From: Pithys albifrons albifrons | Taxonomy: Eukaryota; Chordata; Aves; Passeriformes; Thamnophilidae | Length of the DNA stretch: 64,000 nt | Direction of reading: 5' to 3' | Assembly (NCBI RefSeq): GCF_047495875.1 | Contig: NC_092471.1 | Location: 20,923,809 to 20,987,808, forward strand | Part shown: one piece after another, positions 10,826-22,225 of the stretch | Numbering within the stretch: the first letter of the stretch is position 1 | Layout: each line of letters opens with the position of its first letter | Made by a program: the position numbers and the translations under genes | The notes under the pieces: generated by a model | Databases searched by the model: none | The model's input: only the letters and a program-made list of their open reading frames with translations | What the model was told of the DNA's origin: nothing

Positions 10826-13800
10826 AGGGACCACCTTAATGTGGAAGTACCTTCACACTTGCCTGCACTTCAGGCAGCTTTTACCTGCCTGAGCTGCTCT
10901 CCCAGTGTGCTCCAAGCAATCCCTGGCGTGTCCCCCCTAGCGCTGGCAGCGCTGAGCTGGCAGGGCTGGTGCCACGGGCTCTCTGGTCTGCCTGCTCTCT
11001 GCCAGCAGCACGGCCAGCTCAGAGCTGATGGTGACACCAGCAGGGACCAAGGAGGGCATGACGTCACCCTCAGATCCATCGGGAAGTTTTCAGCAGCAAC
11101 GGCTGGAAAAAAACATCATTTTCCCACGAAAAAGGGCACATTTGCTCTGGTTTCAATGAGAAAGAAATAAATAGAAAGCCTGGTAGTGACTGTCCTTAAT
11201 TGATTAGTCATTTCTGCAGATGATAATTGCACATCAAAAGACTGAGATCCTACTGTTCCATGCAAATGTCCTTACAGAGAGCAGCAAGGCACAGGGGAAG
11301 TGGATACAGGAAATAAATCCTTTAGAAGCTCCCCAAGAGGATTTGGAGTTTCATGTCAGGAAAACAATTTTGTTCTGAACGTGCCTGGAAGAAACATCCT
11401 CCACCTCAGGCACTTCCCAGGAGCAGAACATGTAGAGAAGGATGCCAGGGAGAGCCCAGCTGAGGGGGTCTCCACCCAGGGGAACACAATCCTGCTTCAG
11501 GCCCCACTGGGGAACTCTGAAATGTTCTCCACCTGCTTCTCCAGGGGCTGAGACTTTGCTGGTCATGCCTGGAGGGCACAGCAGGAACCCCAGGCTGACC
11601 AGCAGCCCTTTGGCTCAGGGCATCAGCAGCTGCCAAGGTCAAAGGGAGGTGTCCAGAGGCAGGAGCACAGCAGTGACCAGACTGATATGGGAAGATGGAT
11701 CTCCCACCCCTCCTGCTTTTTATGCATCATCCCCAGTTCAAGGTCTTTGGCCATTTCTGCACTCTTTGGCACATGTTTGGGTGCCCAGGCTGTCCCTGAC
11801 CCCCAGGCTGAGCTGCTCCAGGGCTCACAGGAGGATCCCTGTGCCCGTTCAATGGTTTCAGAGGAGCTGCCAGTCCTGGTGTCTGGCAAAGGAGGCTTGT
11901 GAGCATGACTCAGTCAGCCTCCAAAAGCAGCAGCGAAAAACAAGAATCTGCTGTGAGCTGCATCTTGATTTTTAAGCCAATCTCGTGATGTTTTGCAGGG
12001 CCAGAGCGTGGCTCTGGGATACCAGGGCAGCGCTGAAACCTGCAGGTGTTTTGGGGCACAAACTGTCCTTTTTGCACAAGGACCATGGCATGTTGTCCTC
12101 CTTGGGGGCCCAGAGACCCTCTTGCCTGCAGGGGAAAAGACACCCCCCCCCCCCCCCCCCCCCCATTCCCAGAGTTGCAATCACAGCACAGGCCACCCTT
12201 TTGGGGGTGTCATTTCTTGGCTGGGCTATTCCAAAGGCTCCTGGCTGCCCGCAGAGCTGCCCCCTCAGCCTTGTGATGCCTCCAGGGCTTCCCAAACACC
12301 ACTGAGCATCTCTGAACAGTGGAGGGGGAGGGGGGCAACACCAGTCTGTTCTCTTGCCTCTGCCCTGACCAGAGCTTTGGCTTCCTCTGGCCAGAGGTGT
12401 GCAGAGCAGTAAACTGCCCTCAGCCCTGCCTGAGGATGACTATGGCCAAGCAAGGAAGAGCTTCTGGTGGTGGAGAAGCCATTCTGCAAATCTCGCCAGC
12501 CTAAACTCCTGCCCCACAGTCCCTTCAGCCTGTGGTGACAGCAGGGAAGTAGATTTGATCCTCCACCTGCTCCTCCCCAGCTCTGGATGCAGAAGTTCCT
12601 ACACACACATCACCTTCAGCACGAGTCAAAAACCACCTGGGGTTTAATTAATTGTCTCCTCATCACTGTCACTGACAAAGCACCTCTGGGGATCCCTGGG
12701 AGAGGTGAGTTCCCCTGCTGGCCCATGGATCCCCCACAGCATCCAGGTTCAGATCTGCTCCCCTCTGATGTCTGAGGCACAGAGGGGCTGTCGGGAGCTC
12801 CTTCCCTCTTTGTAGTCAGCGGAGAGAAAGAGGCGCTTTCAGGGCATGAGTCATCTGACCTATTTAGCCATCTTAGGAAGAGATGAATGACTCCTTAAGA
12901 GGGCTCCTCTCTCTCTCCTGTCTAGACAGACAACCTCTCGACTGCAAACACCTACCCTTGCTCTTCTGAAGCCTGCCAGGCACTTCCCCAGGCCACCAAG
13001 GGATGCTTCGCACAGGCAGAAGGCTGGATCACACCTGGACTTCCTCAGGGGGGTTTGAGCTTGGCCTAACTTTGCTTGCTCCAGGCAAGGGAAGATTTCA
13101 ACACCAAAGAGGTGGCAATCCACTTCTGGAAAGCATTGGCCACCTCTAAGGAAGGAGTTTATGGAGCTGGTCTTGCTCAGGCCATGCTGGTCCTAAGATA
13201 ACACAAACAGGACAGTTCAGCTTGAACTACATCAGTGTTAGCCAAAGAAAAGTGGGTTCTTATTCCAGGCTAAACCCTCCAGGTGGATCAGCTCCATGGC
13301 TGTGACTTGGTGCTGCCACCAGCTCACCTGGGACAAGTGCCATGGGCAGTCCAGCCTGGGGAGGCTCCCCCTGATCTTCACATGGATGCAAAACAGAAAA
13401 TGATTGTGCAGTTTAAAGGATCACCCTAATTTTGGGGAAAGGCCCAATTACTGTCACTTTTTGTCATTCCTGGGGCCATCACATCTTTCTTTACATAGAA
13501 GGAAAATGTCTAAGCAAGCAATTACCATCTATTTTAGGTCACTCCAGGTCACCTACCTGTGCTTCTCTGCTGATCTCACATCACAGCTCAGCTCCTGAGC
13601 CTTCCTCCACAGCACCACAGGGGATGGAGACCTGGACATGCCAGGAGATGTCATGGCATGAGCTGCTAAGGACAGGGAAGGCTTGGGGAGGTTGTGCTAC
13701 ACACACCAAAAGGGCTCTAACATAGTTAACAGAAGGCTGCACATCTGGGAATGAAACTGGTTGGCTGTCTCCAAAAAGAGGGACTTTGGCACTGAAAAGA

Positions 13801-14865
13801 GCCAATGGGTGACAAATGGCTCGGATCCATCTTTTGTTTGAAAAGCAAGGGAAGAGTGAGTCACAGCAGGGATTGGGCTCACATCTGTGCTCCAGAGCCC
13901 CGAGGCAGATCCTGGATGCTGGGGCTGAGGCACTGGAACGTATTTTGGAAAGCAAGCTCTGATACCAGCAACGCCACAGACGGGGCTCCAAACCAGGGGA
14001 ACGGCCTGAAAAACGGCTTTATGGTGAGAGACATGGAGAATCCATGGCTTTAATTAAGCACAGAGCTTGGGAGGGCTCTCAAGCACAGGTCTAGCCTAGG
14101 GAAACCATCCTAGGAAAGGATTCTCACAGCTGAAGGAAACAGGCTCAGCTGAAGCCAATAAATTTAAAAGGAGTAAGGGAGGTGCCACTAACCATGGAAT
14201 TCATCAGCCACTCAATCTGTGTGAAAGGACTTCAAGCTCTGGAAGTGCTTGAATAAAGATCCACCAGCTCTGTGAGAGAAGAGCGTTAGATGAACAGAAA
14301 AGACCCTCAAGCCAAGAAGAAGTGTCAGGGAGTTTGAGGGTTGTGGGGCACTGGCCTGTGATGGGCACAGAGAGAGCAGAGGCACCAGCCTGACCGGCAA
14401 CTGTTGGTGCTGTGGTCCGGATTCATCCTTGTGGGTCTAAACCCACCTGCCTTCTGCAGCTCGTGGGAAGAGTCAGCCAGGTCCCAGCTGCAGTTCCTGC
14501 TGATGAAGACATCCTTCACCCTGTGGCATCAGTCCCCTCTCTTCTGGCAGTAGGAGAGCCTTTGGAAATGTGTTGGAATCTGTGGAGTGACTGAAACCCC
14601 TCCAATCTCTGTGATTTCTTACCTCAGTCCCTCCCTCTTTGCTCCTTTCCTTTGTCACAGGAGGCAGCCATTCCTCAGGGATCTGGGAAGCCCACACTGA
14701 GATTTTCAAGGTTTGAGCATCAGGAGAAATCTCCCAGGGGAACCCTCATGGAGTTAAAAATGGTCCCCCCAAATGTCAGTCCCTGCCCAGCCTCCCAGCA
14801 CCCCACAGCAGAGAGCCTGAGCCATGCCCCAGCCACCAAGGAGACAGGAATGAGACCACATTCAA
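10826..14865. other. Intergenic, no gene recognised
   Basis: A CR1-free stretch of unique sequence containing the 22-C run. AT-rich islands at 11160-11260 and 12830-12900 might be regulatory. No coding signal seen. Confidence 0.4.
12143..12164. repeat. Poly-C run (22 C)
   Basis: An uninterrupted homopolymer of 22 cytosines. Its length is probably unreliable in sequencing. Confidence 0.9.
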
Positions 14866-14879
14866 AATTAATATATATT

Positions 14880-14885
14880 TTTATT
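14880..14885 (-). terminator. SPRY3: Candidate poly(A) signal of SPRY3
   Basis: TTTATT on the plus strand reads AATAAA on the minus strand, within an AT-rich block (ATATATTTTTATTG). A second AATAAA on the same strand lies at 15071-15076. Either could end the SPRY3 transcript. Confidence 0.4.
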
Positions 14886-17284
14886 GAACAGTTGCTCTAA
14901 GTGGGCTTGTGAAGCCACCATAGAATCACTTCTTTCATCTCAGCAGTGGTTCTCTAACAGTTATCAGCTTTACAGGAGAAGGAAACTAAACAGAAGAGGG
15001 TGCAGTAAAATAAATAGGTTATTTTTTTTCTTATCTTTAAAATAAACTTTTCAAATAAATACTTTGGTTTTTTATTTTTTTTTCCCTTAAAAGGTACAAG
15101 AGTATTGTCAAAAAAACCAGCCATCGGGTTATAAACATATATTATACCTTATAGAAAGGAGCCCGAGTGGAGAGAGCCAGGGGAGGGATCTTTACACACT
15201 GTACAGAACATTTGTGTGCCCATAAATACAGGATCAGAGCCCTCAGTTCCAGGTATGAGACTCTCCTGTCATGAATCTTCCAGGCAGAACTTTGTGCTGA
15301 GGACACCTGGGGAGGCAGGAGGATGCAGAACTGCTGCCTGAGCACAGAGCATCCCGAGAGAAGGGATGGGGATGGGGAGGGCAAAGGGACATGGGCTCTG
15401 CAGGGAAGGTGGAACCACACACCTGGGGACAGAGGGCCTGAGAACCCTCCTCTCCCAGGGCCCAGCTCCTCAGGGAGGGTTGGTCTTGCTCATGTTGAAG
15501 CCCTTTGGGGTGCAGCAGGAGAGAGACCCACCAAGAAACCTCACCCAGCTTCCCCTCTGCCCCATGGACACGTGTGAGCTCTTCCCATCCATCGAACTAC
15601 CTGCAGGCCACTCCAAGGGGACCAGGAACCCTGGATTACACCCTCAGGGGATTCTTCTGCCATGCCACCCCAAGCAGAAGAGATCCCACCTGCACAAGCT
15701 CCCAGCCTGACCCTGGGAGAGAGTTTGCAGGAGGTCCCGATGCTCATGGAGAAATACCCCGAAGGAGACTGAGCCCCAAGAGTTTGGGTCAGGTTTGGCC
15801 CACCTGGAGCAGGTGCCCCCAGCTGCTGTGAGCAGGCCCCAGGCCTGGGCTCTGCAGGCTCCTCAGAGGAGACAAGGCTGAACTGGATCCTGTTAAAGAC
15901 TAAGGACGGGCTTTGGGGTGGGGACACAGCCCTTATCACATGCTGATCACAAACATTAGACCTTCCAACACCTGCAGACCTCCCAGCTTTCTCCAGCCTC
16001 AAAACACCCAACAGCCAGAGACAGAGAGAACTAAGAAGGGGGGATACTGGGAATGACGAGTCTGGGTGTCCTGAGCAGCTCCCTCACCCCTGGCTCATCC
16101 CTCTCTATCACACTAAAGAGCTGTTCATAATCTGTTATTCCAGGCTTTGTTATCTTTTGGTCAATGACGTTTGCTCTCCAGTCTTTGGGTTCACACCTGG
16201 GGACGCAGAAGAGAGAACTTAGTGGGATTTTATGGGAATGTGAGAGTCACAGGGAGCTTCTTCCCGTTCTCTGAGGTCCTGGCTGGCACTGATGTTTCTC
16301 GGAGAGGGATGGACAGAAGCCCAAGAACCACTTCTGGCCCTCCACCAGGAGGGCTGGGGAGCTGGCATGGGAGGGAGACTCCAGCCTGGTACCCTTGATC
16401 CCTCCTCACCAGTGCTGGGACTGACTCGCCAGTGGGGAAGAAGGGGAGTGGGACCAAGAGAAGCCAAGAACAAACACCAGCAGAACCTCCTGCGTGGATG
16501 GAGCTTGGGAGGTTTGGGTGGGAAGAGCAGGCAGAGCTCAGGTCCTGCTCAGCTGCTCCTGCCTCCCGCTCCTTTGGCACCTGAATCTCTTTCCCTGTCT
16601 AAATCTGCCCACAGCCCTGCACGTTCCCTGGCAGAGGAACCCACAACCAGCAGAGGCACAGAGCACACAAATGTTCCCTCACAAAGCAGATCCATCCCTG
16701 TGGGAGAGCAGAGGGCTCGCCGTGCGACACTCCCAAAAGAAAACCAAAAAAGACACGTCAGGACAGAGAGAAACCCCAACTGCCAGGACAAGCAGCTGCA
16801 AACAAACACCCAGAGCAGATGTGATCTGAGTCACTGAGGGTGTGGCAGCAAAGGGGCTCACAACCCCAACCAGAACCAGAGTCCTCTCTGAGGGCAAACC
16901 AAACCGTGTGGCAGCCAGAGGTGGGGAGGGAGCAGGATGGGTCTGATTGGAAGATGTTAGGAAAAGCTCAGGGAAAGAATGGGAGGCTGCCCACAGCCTT
17001 CCCAAGAGCAGATGAGCTCAGGGAAACAGAGTGGCCTCCCTGGAGAGCCTTTGGCACATTCCAACTTCTCCTGTGTGCAGAGAGCAAGGAAGGGGAGCGT
17101 GCTGAGGACTCCAGATGGAGTGGGAAGCAGCAACTCCAGGTGAAAACACCTGGTCCTATGAGTGGGACAGAGACCAACAGCTCTGAACTCCTGTGGCCCA
17201 TGCAAGTCCTGGATGTGGCTTTGTGTCTGCCTTCAGTCAAACCAAAGCCAGTCTGACAGTGCCCATCTGGAGCTCTCCTTCTCC

Positions 17285-17400
17285 CCAGTTCACAGAATCA
17301 TGGAATCATTTTGGTTGGAAAAGCCCTCTAAGGTCATTCCCCAGCACTGCCAAGCTCACCACTAAAACACGTCTCCAAGTGCTGTATCTACATGGCTTTT
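17285..17400 (-). mobile_element. CR1 LINE 3' fragment
   Basis: CACAGAATCATGGAATCATT, TTGGTTGGAAAAGCCCTCTA and CTCACCACTAAAACACGTCT. It would lie within the SPRY3 3' UTR, on the transcribed strand. Confidence 0.88.
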
Positions 17401-20400
17401 AAATTCCTCCCCTTCTACATGTCCAGTATTTCACAAAACATGTCGCACAGGTTTGTCATTTCCAGAGCCCGGTCCATGCTCCTCATCCTGCCCGAGGCTG
17501 TGGCACCATTCCCTGGTAAGAACAGGGTTTCTGCACTGACCCAGAAAGAGCCCATTAGGTGGAAGGCTCTGGCAGCCATCCTGGCCTCCCACCAACTCCT
17601 GAAGGGAAATGTGCTGCAGGAGTCGTGCCAAGCAAAGCTGGTTCTGGGGAGCTGCTCCATGGACAGCCACCTCCTCAGCCTCCAGCTCCAGCACCTGGGG
17701 GAGGTCACCCCACGCTCGCATGACTTGGGAGGCCGTGAAAATGATGAAGCTTCACATGTTGAGTCATTCCACCATCAGGAGAGGAAGCAATGAATTGCAG
17801 AGGTACAGAGGTGGTAACTAAATTTATGAGTGGGATCCGTTTGAAAAGGAGGAGGAAAAAAATCAAAGTAGAGCAAGTTGGAAAATTCTGTTCATTAGTT
17901 TTCTTCAAAAAGTTTCAATGAACTGTTTCACATTCACATTCAAGGGAGACAGTTCCTCCAACCTGCAGTGAAGGGACCTGCTTTTCCCTAAAAATGTTTT
18001 TTTTAAGAAAGGAGTTTAATCAGCACCAACAGAAGAGTGAGCTGAGCCTTCCAAAGGAAGGTGCCTCTTGGTGGAAGCCTCTCTCCCCAAATGGTTTGGA
18101 GGTGGGGAGCCAAGCAATGATTGACATAGGAATCAATATATTTGCAATATATTCAATATCTGCTGCCAAGGGGACGTGGCTGGATCCTAGGAGGGTTCAC
18201 ACACCTACAGAGCATCCTCCCAGAAGGTCATGGCTTTAAAATCCAAATGATTCCAGACTCCAGGGCTGGCCTGAGGAGATGCGGGGCCTTCACCCTTCCT
18301 AATGCCAGGAGATTCTTTTGTGTCCCAGGGCATCATCCTGAGATCCCCACACCTTATGGATGCAGGCTGGCCATCTTTGGCCAGATCTTTCCACATCACC
18401 CCTCAGGGTGAGGATTTCGCTCATGTCCATAATATTCTCCAGGTGCAAACTTCCCACAGGGATGGGATTCATCCCTCCTTCCACAGGGAACTTCAGTGAT
18501 TGGGTGCCATTTGAGTCAAGGGAGCCGAGCACTGCCAGCACAGAAATTCATGAATAATGCTTCCAAATGGGATGAATCACCACCTGGATCCGCTTTGCTC
18601 TTACAGGGAGCTCGGATTCTCCATGATTTTTAGATAGCAAATTGATGGAAAGAGGAATCCCATCATGAAGAGTCCACCTCTGCCTCACCCCACAACCAGT
18701 GCTGAATCCCACTCCCTTGTTCAGAGCAGAAGCCCCTGGACAATCCACACGTCTCCCTTTCCCCCTCTCCCAATGGTGTAGGAACGGAGGGTCCAGGATT
18801 AGCAATAAACAGACCAGGAAATCATCTTTTCCAGCCTGTGCAAGTGCACCAGGGAGCCAAACCTTGCACCCGGCATCGTTCACAGCAGTATCATGAATAT
18901 TATTAGTAAGAGACCTACCCATCCTAACGTTATATTTATATATACAAAAATAGATCCACAGAACTCTACGGAAAGAGGTGGCTGGGAGAGGGCGACGGAT
19001 GAGCCCTGGATGGAGGGTCTTGGGGAAGCCAAGGGAGGTGTTGCAAATACTTCTCCAGGGGAACCATTCACTTCTCTCTATGCTCACACACCTCAGAGGA
19101 GGGACATGCAGGCAGAGCCAAGCTCCAGGACACCATCCCGGCTCCAGACTTCCCTGAATGAAGCCAGTGGAATCACAACTGTGCAGAGATGGGGCTGAGC
19201 CCAGGACCAGGAGGAGCCCTCCAACCACAGCAACCAGTTGGGTTTATCATCATCCCAGCAAGGACACTCGAAGCCCTGACCCGGATTTGGGCGTCCTTCT
19301 GCTCTGCAGATGGCCCAGCCCCAGGGCTTGGTCCAGCCCCATTCCTGGTTGTCCGTGCAGAGCCCTCAGGAGGACGAGGACATCTGCAGGGAGGGAAGGT
19401 CGAGGTCCCCAATTTCAACACCCTCTCCTGCTCTCCGTGTCCTCCAGCCCAAAGCAGCGCAGCAGAAGCCCCTGTTGGGGAGTCCCCAGAGCGGTGACTG
19501 CTGACAGTTGGCTTTGCCATATTTTTTTAAAGTGAATTCAGTGCTGGTGGAAGGTACCAGATCAGGATTCAAGCAGGGAGACGGTGCCTGTGGCATCTGC
19601 TCAGTGGTGGGATGGAGCCAGGCGGCGGCTCCCACCCCAGCCAGCCCTCCAAGGCCTGGGGAGATGAATGACAAATTCCAACCAGCTCCTTGTTCTCAGC
19701 CAAATCCCAGAGGGGACCTTTCACTCGCTGCAGTCGGGCAGGAGCGAGTGGGCTGGGCTGCCTCCCATCGCTCCTTCCCCTGCCAGAAGGTTTCTAAAGC
19801 TTCCCACACCTTCCCTTCCTCTTTGAGACAGAAAAACACGGTGCCACCTCATTTTGGAGCTCGCTCACTTCTCCCAGCAGCTCCCAAGCCCAGAGGGAAG
19901 GCACTGCCATGGGTGAGACCCCACAGCACCCCAGCCCCTCAGGGAGAGGGGCCTGTGGCCCCCTGAGAGCAGAAAGGCCACCCACAGAAAGTGCTGGAGG
20001 GGGAGAAAGAGTGAGAGGAGGTGGACTGGCTCGTGAGAGGCTCTTGCACAGGGGGTGCATCAACCTGCCTCTTCCCCCATGGAGAAGGACCACACTGTGG
20101 GGCAGGTCCTAAACCTGCTGAGAGCAGAGCCCTGAGGACCCCTCAGTTGCCCTTCCCATGGGGGCAGAGTCCCAGAGACCCTTAGGATCACCTTTCCCTG
20201 TGGGATCCAGCCAGGGAGGGCACTCACAGCTTGCTCTGCCTCTCCTGTCCTCCTGCATGTGCAAAACCACCAGTCCCCCCCAGCTTGGTGCCAGGCCCCC
20301 GGGCCACCCAGCCAGGGTGTCCCAACGCCCAGGGGACCCCCAGCTCACCCATCTCATTCCCAGAAGGTGGTGGTGGGTAAGGGGGAGCAGTGCAGAGTGG

Positions 20401-20496
20401 AGGGAGCCGAGGGAGGAGGGAGATGAAGGAGGGAGGAGGAGGAAGGGGAGGAGGGGGAGGAAGAGGAACAAAGCCTGCTTCTCCTCCCCGGGAGGG

Positions 20497-21369
20497 TCAT
20501 ACCGGCTTGTCCAGCGTTTTGGGGAAGGGCGTGCCGCTGGACGAGGAGATCTTTCTGCAGACCGTGTTGGTGTGGCTCTGGCAGCGGCAGCCGGGTCGTT
20601 TGAGGCCATCATAACCCCGCTGGCAAAGTTTGAGGCACCCCAGGGTGGGAAAGTAGCAGCAGAGGCAGGGCATGAGGAGAGAGAGGAAGCTCATGGCAGC
20701 CCAGCGGGCGCAGCAGGACCCCGGCCCGCAGGAGCAGGGGTCGTCGGCGCAGGTGTCCTCGTCGTCGGTGGAGCAGTGGTAGAAGAGCCCCTTGACGCAG
20801 CAGAGGCAGGTCCCGTAGTCGAGGAGGCTCTCGGGGGAGCAGAGGCAGCGCTGGTTGCAGAGCCAGCACGAGGGCAGGCTGCGGGCGGCCGTGCACCGAG
20901 CGCACTTGCAGCGCCCGCACTCCTCGCAGATGAAGAGGTGACCACTGTGCAGGGTGGGCTTCTCCGAGCCCCCCTTCAGCGGCGACTCCTCCGCCTTCAG
21001 CTCCGGGGCGCGGGGCTGCGTCCGGATGAGCGAGTGCCCGGAGTGCGAGGGCGTCAGGCTGCTCAGGAGGCGCTGCTCGGAGGCGGTGGTGCTCTGGGAG
21101 ACCGAGCTGGCCGTGCTGGAATGGCTCAGGTGGGGCTGCAAAGGCGGCATCTGGTGCTGTTGGCTGTGGCTGCGGCGCAGGTCCTGGAAGGTGGAAGACA
21201 CCAGGCGGTCCTGGGAGCACTCCTTGTGCGGCGGCTGGGCCAGGGAGGGGTTGGAGCGGGCTTGCTGGAAACAGCCCGCCGGCCTCTCCACGTAGTTGTT
21301 GCTGGCACGGATGGAGCGGATTTGATCAATGGACAGGACCTGCTGGAAGTCCTCAGCGGGTGGGTCCAT
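20497..21369 (-). CDS. SPRY3: Sprouty homolog 3 (single coding exon)
   Basis: Encodes a 290-residue Sprouty protein, a membrane-associated feedback inhibitor of receptor tyrosine kinase/Ras-ERK signalling. Residues 7-30 carry the conserved N-terminal block with the phospho-tyrosine motif NNYVERP (Tyr26), which in the family docks CBL/GRB2 SH2 domains. A Ser/Thr-rich stretch lies at about 82-105. The cysteine-rich Sprouty domain runs from FICEECG (about 147) to VCRK (about 273). The sequence ICEECGRCKC, the SLLDYGTCLCCVKGLFYHC block and the C-terminus match SPRY3 better than SPRY1, 2 or 4. The ORF is open upstream to a Met at 21414, but I chose ATG 21369 because it aligns with the known SPRY3 N-terminus and has A at -3 and G at +4. 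Coding sequence in one exon is normal for Sprouty genes. A 3' splice site (CTCTTCCAG) at about 21398 implies an upstream non-coding exon. Identification is near certain; the start is very likely. Confidence 0.97.
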   Translation of the reverse strand: MDPPAEDFQQVLSIDQIRSIRASNNYVERPAGCFQQARSNPSLAQPPHKECSQDRLVSSTFQDLRRSHSQQHQMPPLQPHLSHSSTASSVSQSTTASEQRLLSSLTPSHSGHSLIRTQPRAPELKAEESPLKGGSEKPTLHSGHLFICEECGRCKCARCTAARSLPSCWLCNQRCLCSPESLLDYGTCLCCVKGLFYHCSTDDEDTCADDPCSCGPGSCCARWAAMSFLSLLMPCLCCYFPTLGCLKLCQRGYDGLKRPGCRCQSHTNTVCRKISSSSGTPFPKTLDKPV

Positions 21370-21524
21370 CGTCTCGTCACAGCTGAGTTCAACCACACTG
21401 GAAGAGAGCTGCATTTCCAGGAGCCAGGAGACCCTGCGGCATCAGGGCACATCTAAAAATCCTAAAGGATGGGGCAGGAAGAGAGAAAATACTTCTGTTA
21501 CATTTTACAATGGATCCATTCATC

Positions 21525-21625
21525 TAATCCTAGGCTGGTTTGGGTTGGAAAGGATCTTAAAGCTCATCTTGTTCCAAGCCCATACCATGGGCAGGGACAC
21601 CTTCCACTAGACCAAACCAAGGCAC
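21525..21625 (-). mobile_element. CR1 LINE 3' fragment
   Basis: GGTTTGGGTTGGAAAGGATC and CCATGGGCAGGGACACCTTC, about 130 bases upstream of the SPRY3 coding exon acceptor. Confidence 0.88.
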
Positions 21626-22074
21626 AAACACTGGCTGGAGAACTCAGAATGAAAGGATTTCCAACAATCAGACCCAGAGTACGTTTTTTCCTGGGAACAC
21701 TTAGGCAGGACACATCTGAAGGGCAAAGAGCGGTTGGATCTGCCCCTCAAACCAGGCAGGCACAATGTCTCCCCACACTTTTGAGCTTCTCATGTCATTC
21801 CAGAGCCTTTTCCACCCCTCACCAGCACCTCCCTCTCCTTTCCCAGGGCCACGTGCTGGCCCTCTCTGGAGGAGGGGAAATGGGAAGTGGTGATTTATCC
21901 AGAGGCATGACAGAACTGGGAATGTCATCTCTCTCAGAGCATGGGACTCTGCTTTGGGGGTTCCCAACACCCCAGAGCAGCCTCCTGCTGCCATTCCCTG
22001 CACAGCCAGGAGCACTGGGATAGGGGACCTGAACAGAATTAATTTTAGGCAGCAGCAGTGACAAATTAGAATAA

Positions 22075-22225
22075 TGGAATCATAGAATCATTAAGGTTGG
22101 AAAAGCCCTCTGAGATTATCAAGCCCAACCATGAGCTGAGCACCACCATCATGTTCACCACTGAACCATGTCCTCAAATGCCACATCCACACATTTTTCT
22201 GAACACTTCCAGGGATGAGATTTCA
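22075..22225 (-). mobile_element. CR1 LINE 3' fragment
   Basis: GGAATCATAGAATCATTAAG, GTTGGAAAAGCCCTCTGAGA and ACTTCCAGGGATGAGA. Confidence 0.88.

Larger units (their letters stand above)
14866..20496 (-). other. SPRY3: Probable long 3' UTR of SPRY3
   Basis: Downstream of the SPRY3 stop I find no canonical AATAAA on the minus strand for about 5.4 kb. The first candidates are in the AT-rich block at 15071-15076 and 14880-14885. The stretch contains only one recognisable CR1 remnant (17285-17400, opposite strand to CR1 sense). It also has AT-rich islands in otherwise GC-rich DNA (around 18885-18960 and 14985-15145), as expected of a UTR with conserved elements. No coding potential is convincing. 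This is an inference from signal placement, not from transcript data. Confidence 0.45.

Noticed and set aside
20497..21414. SPRY3 start at the upstream Met (21414), 305 residues
   Set aside because: The extra 15 residues have no counterpart in Sprouty proteins and the likely splice acceptor at 21398 falls inside them.
20158..21456. 432-residue plus-strand ORF
   Set aside because: It is the antisense shadow of the SPRY3 coding exon and its GC-rich flank; the minus strand carries an unmistakable Sprouty protein.
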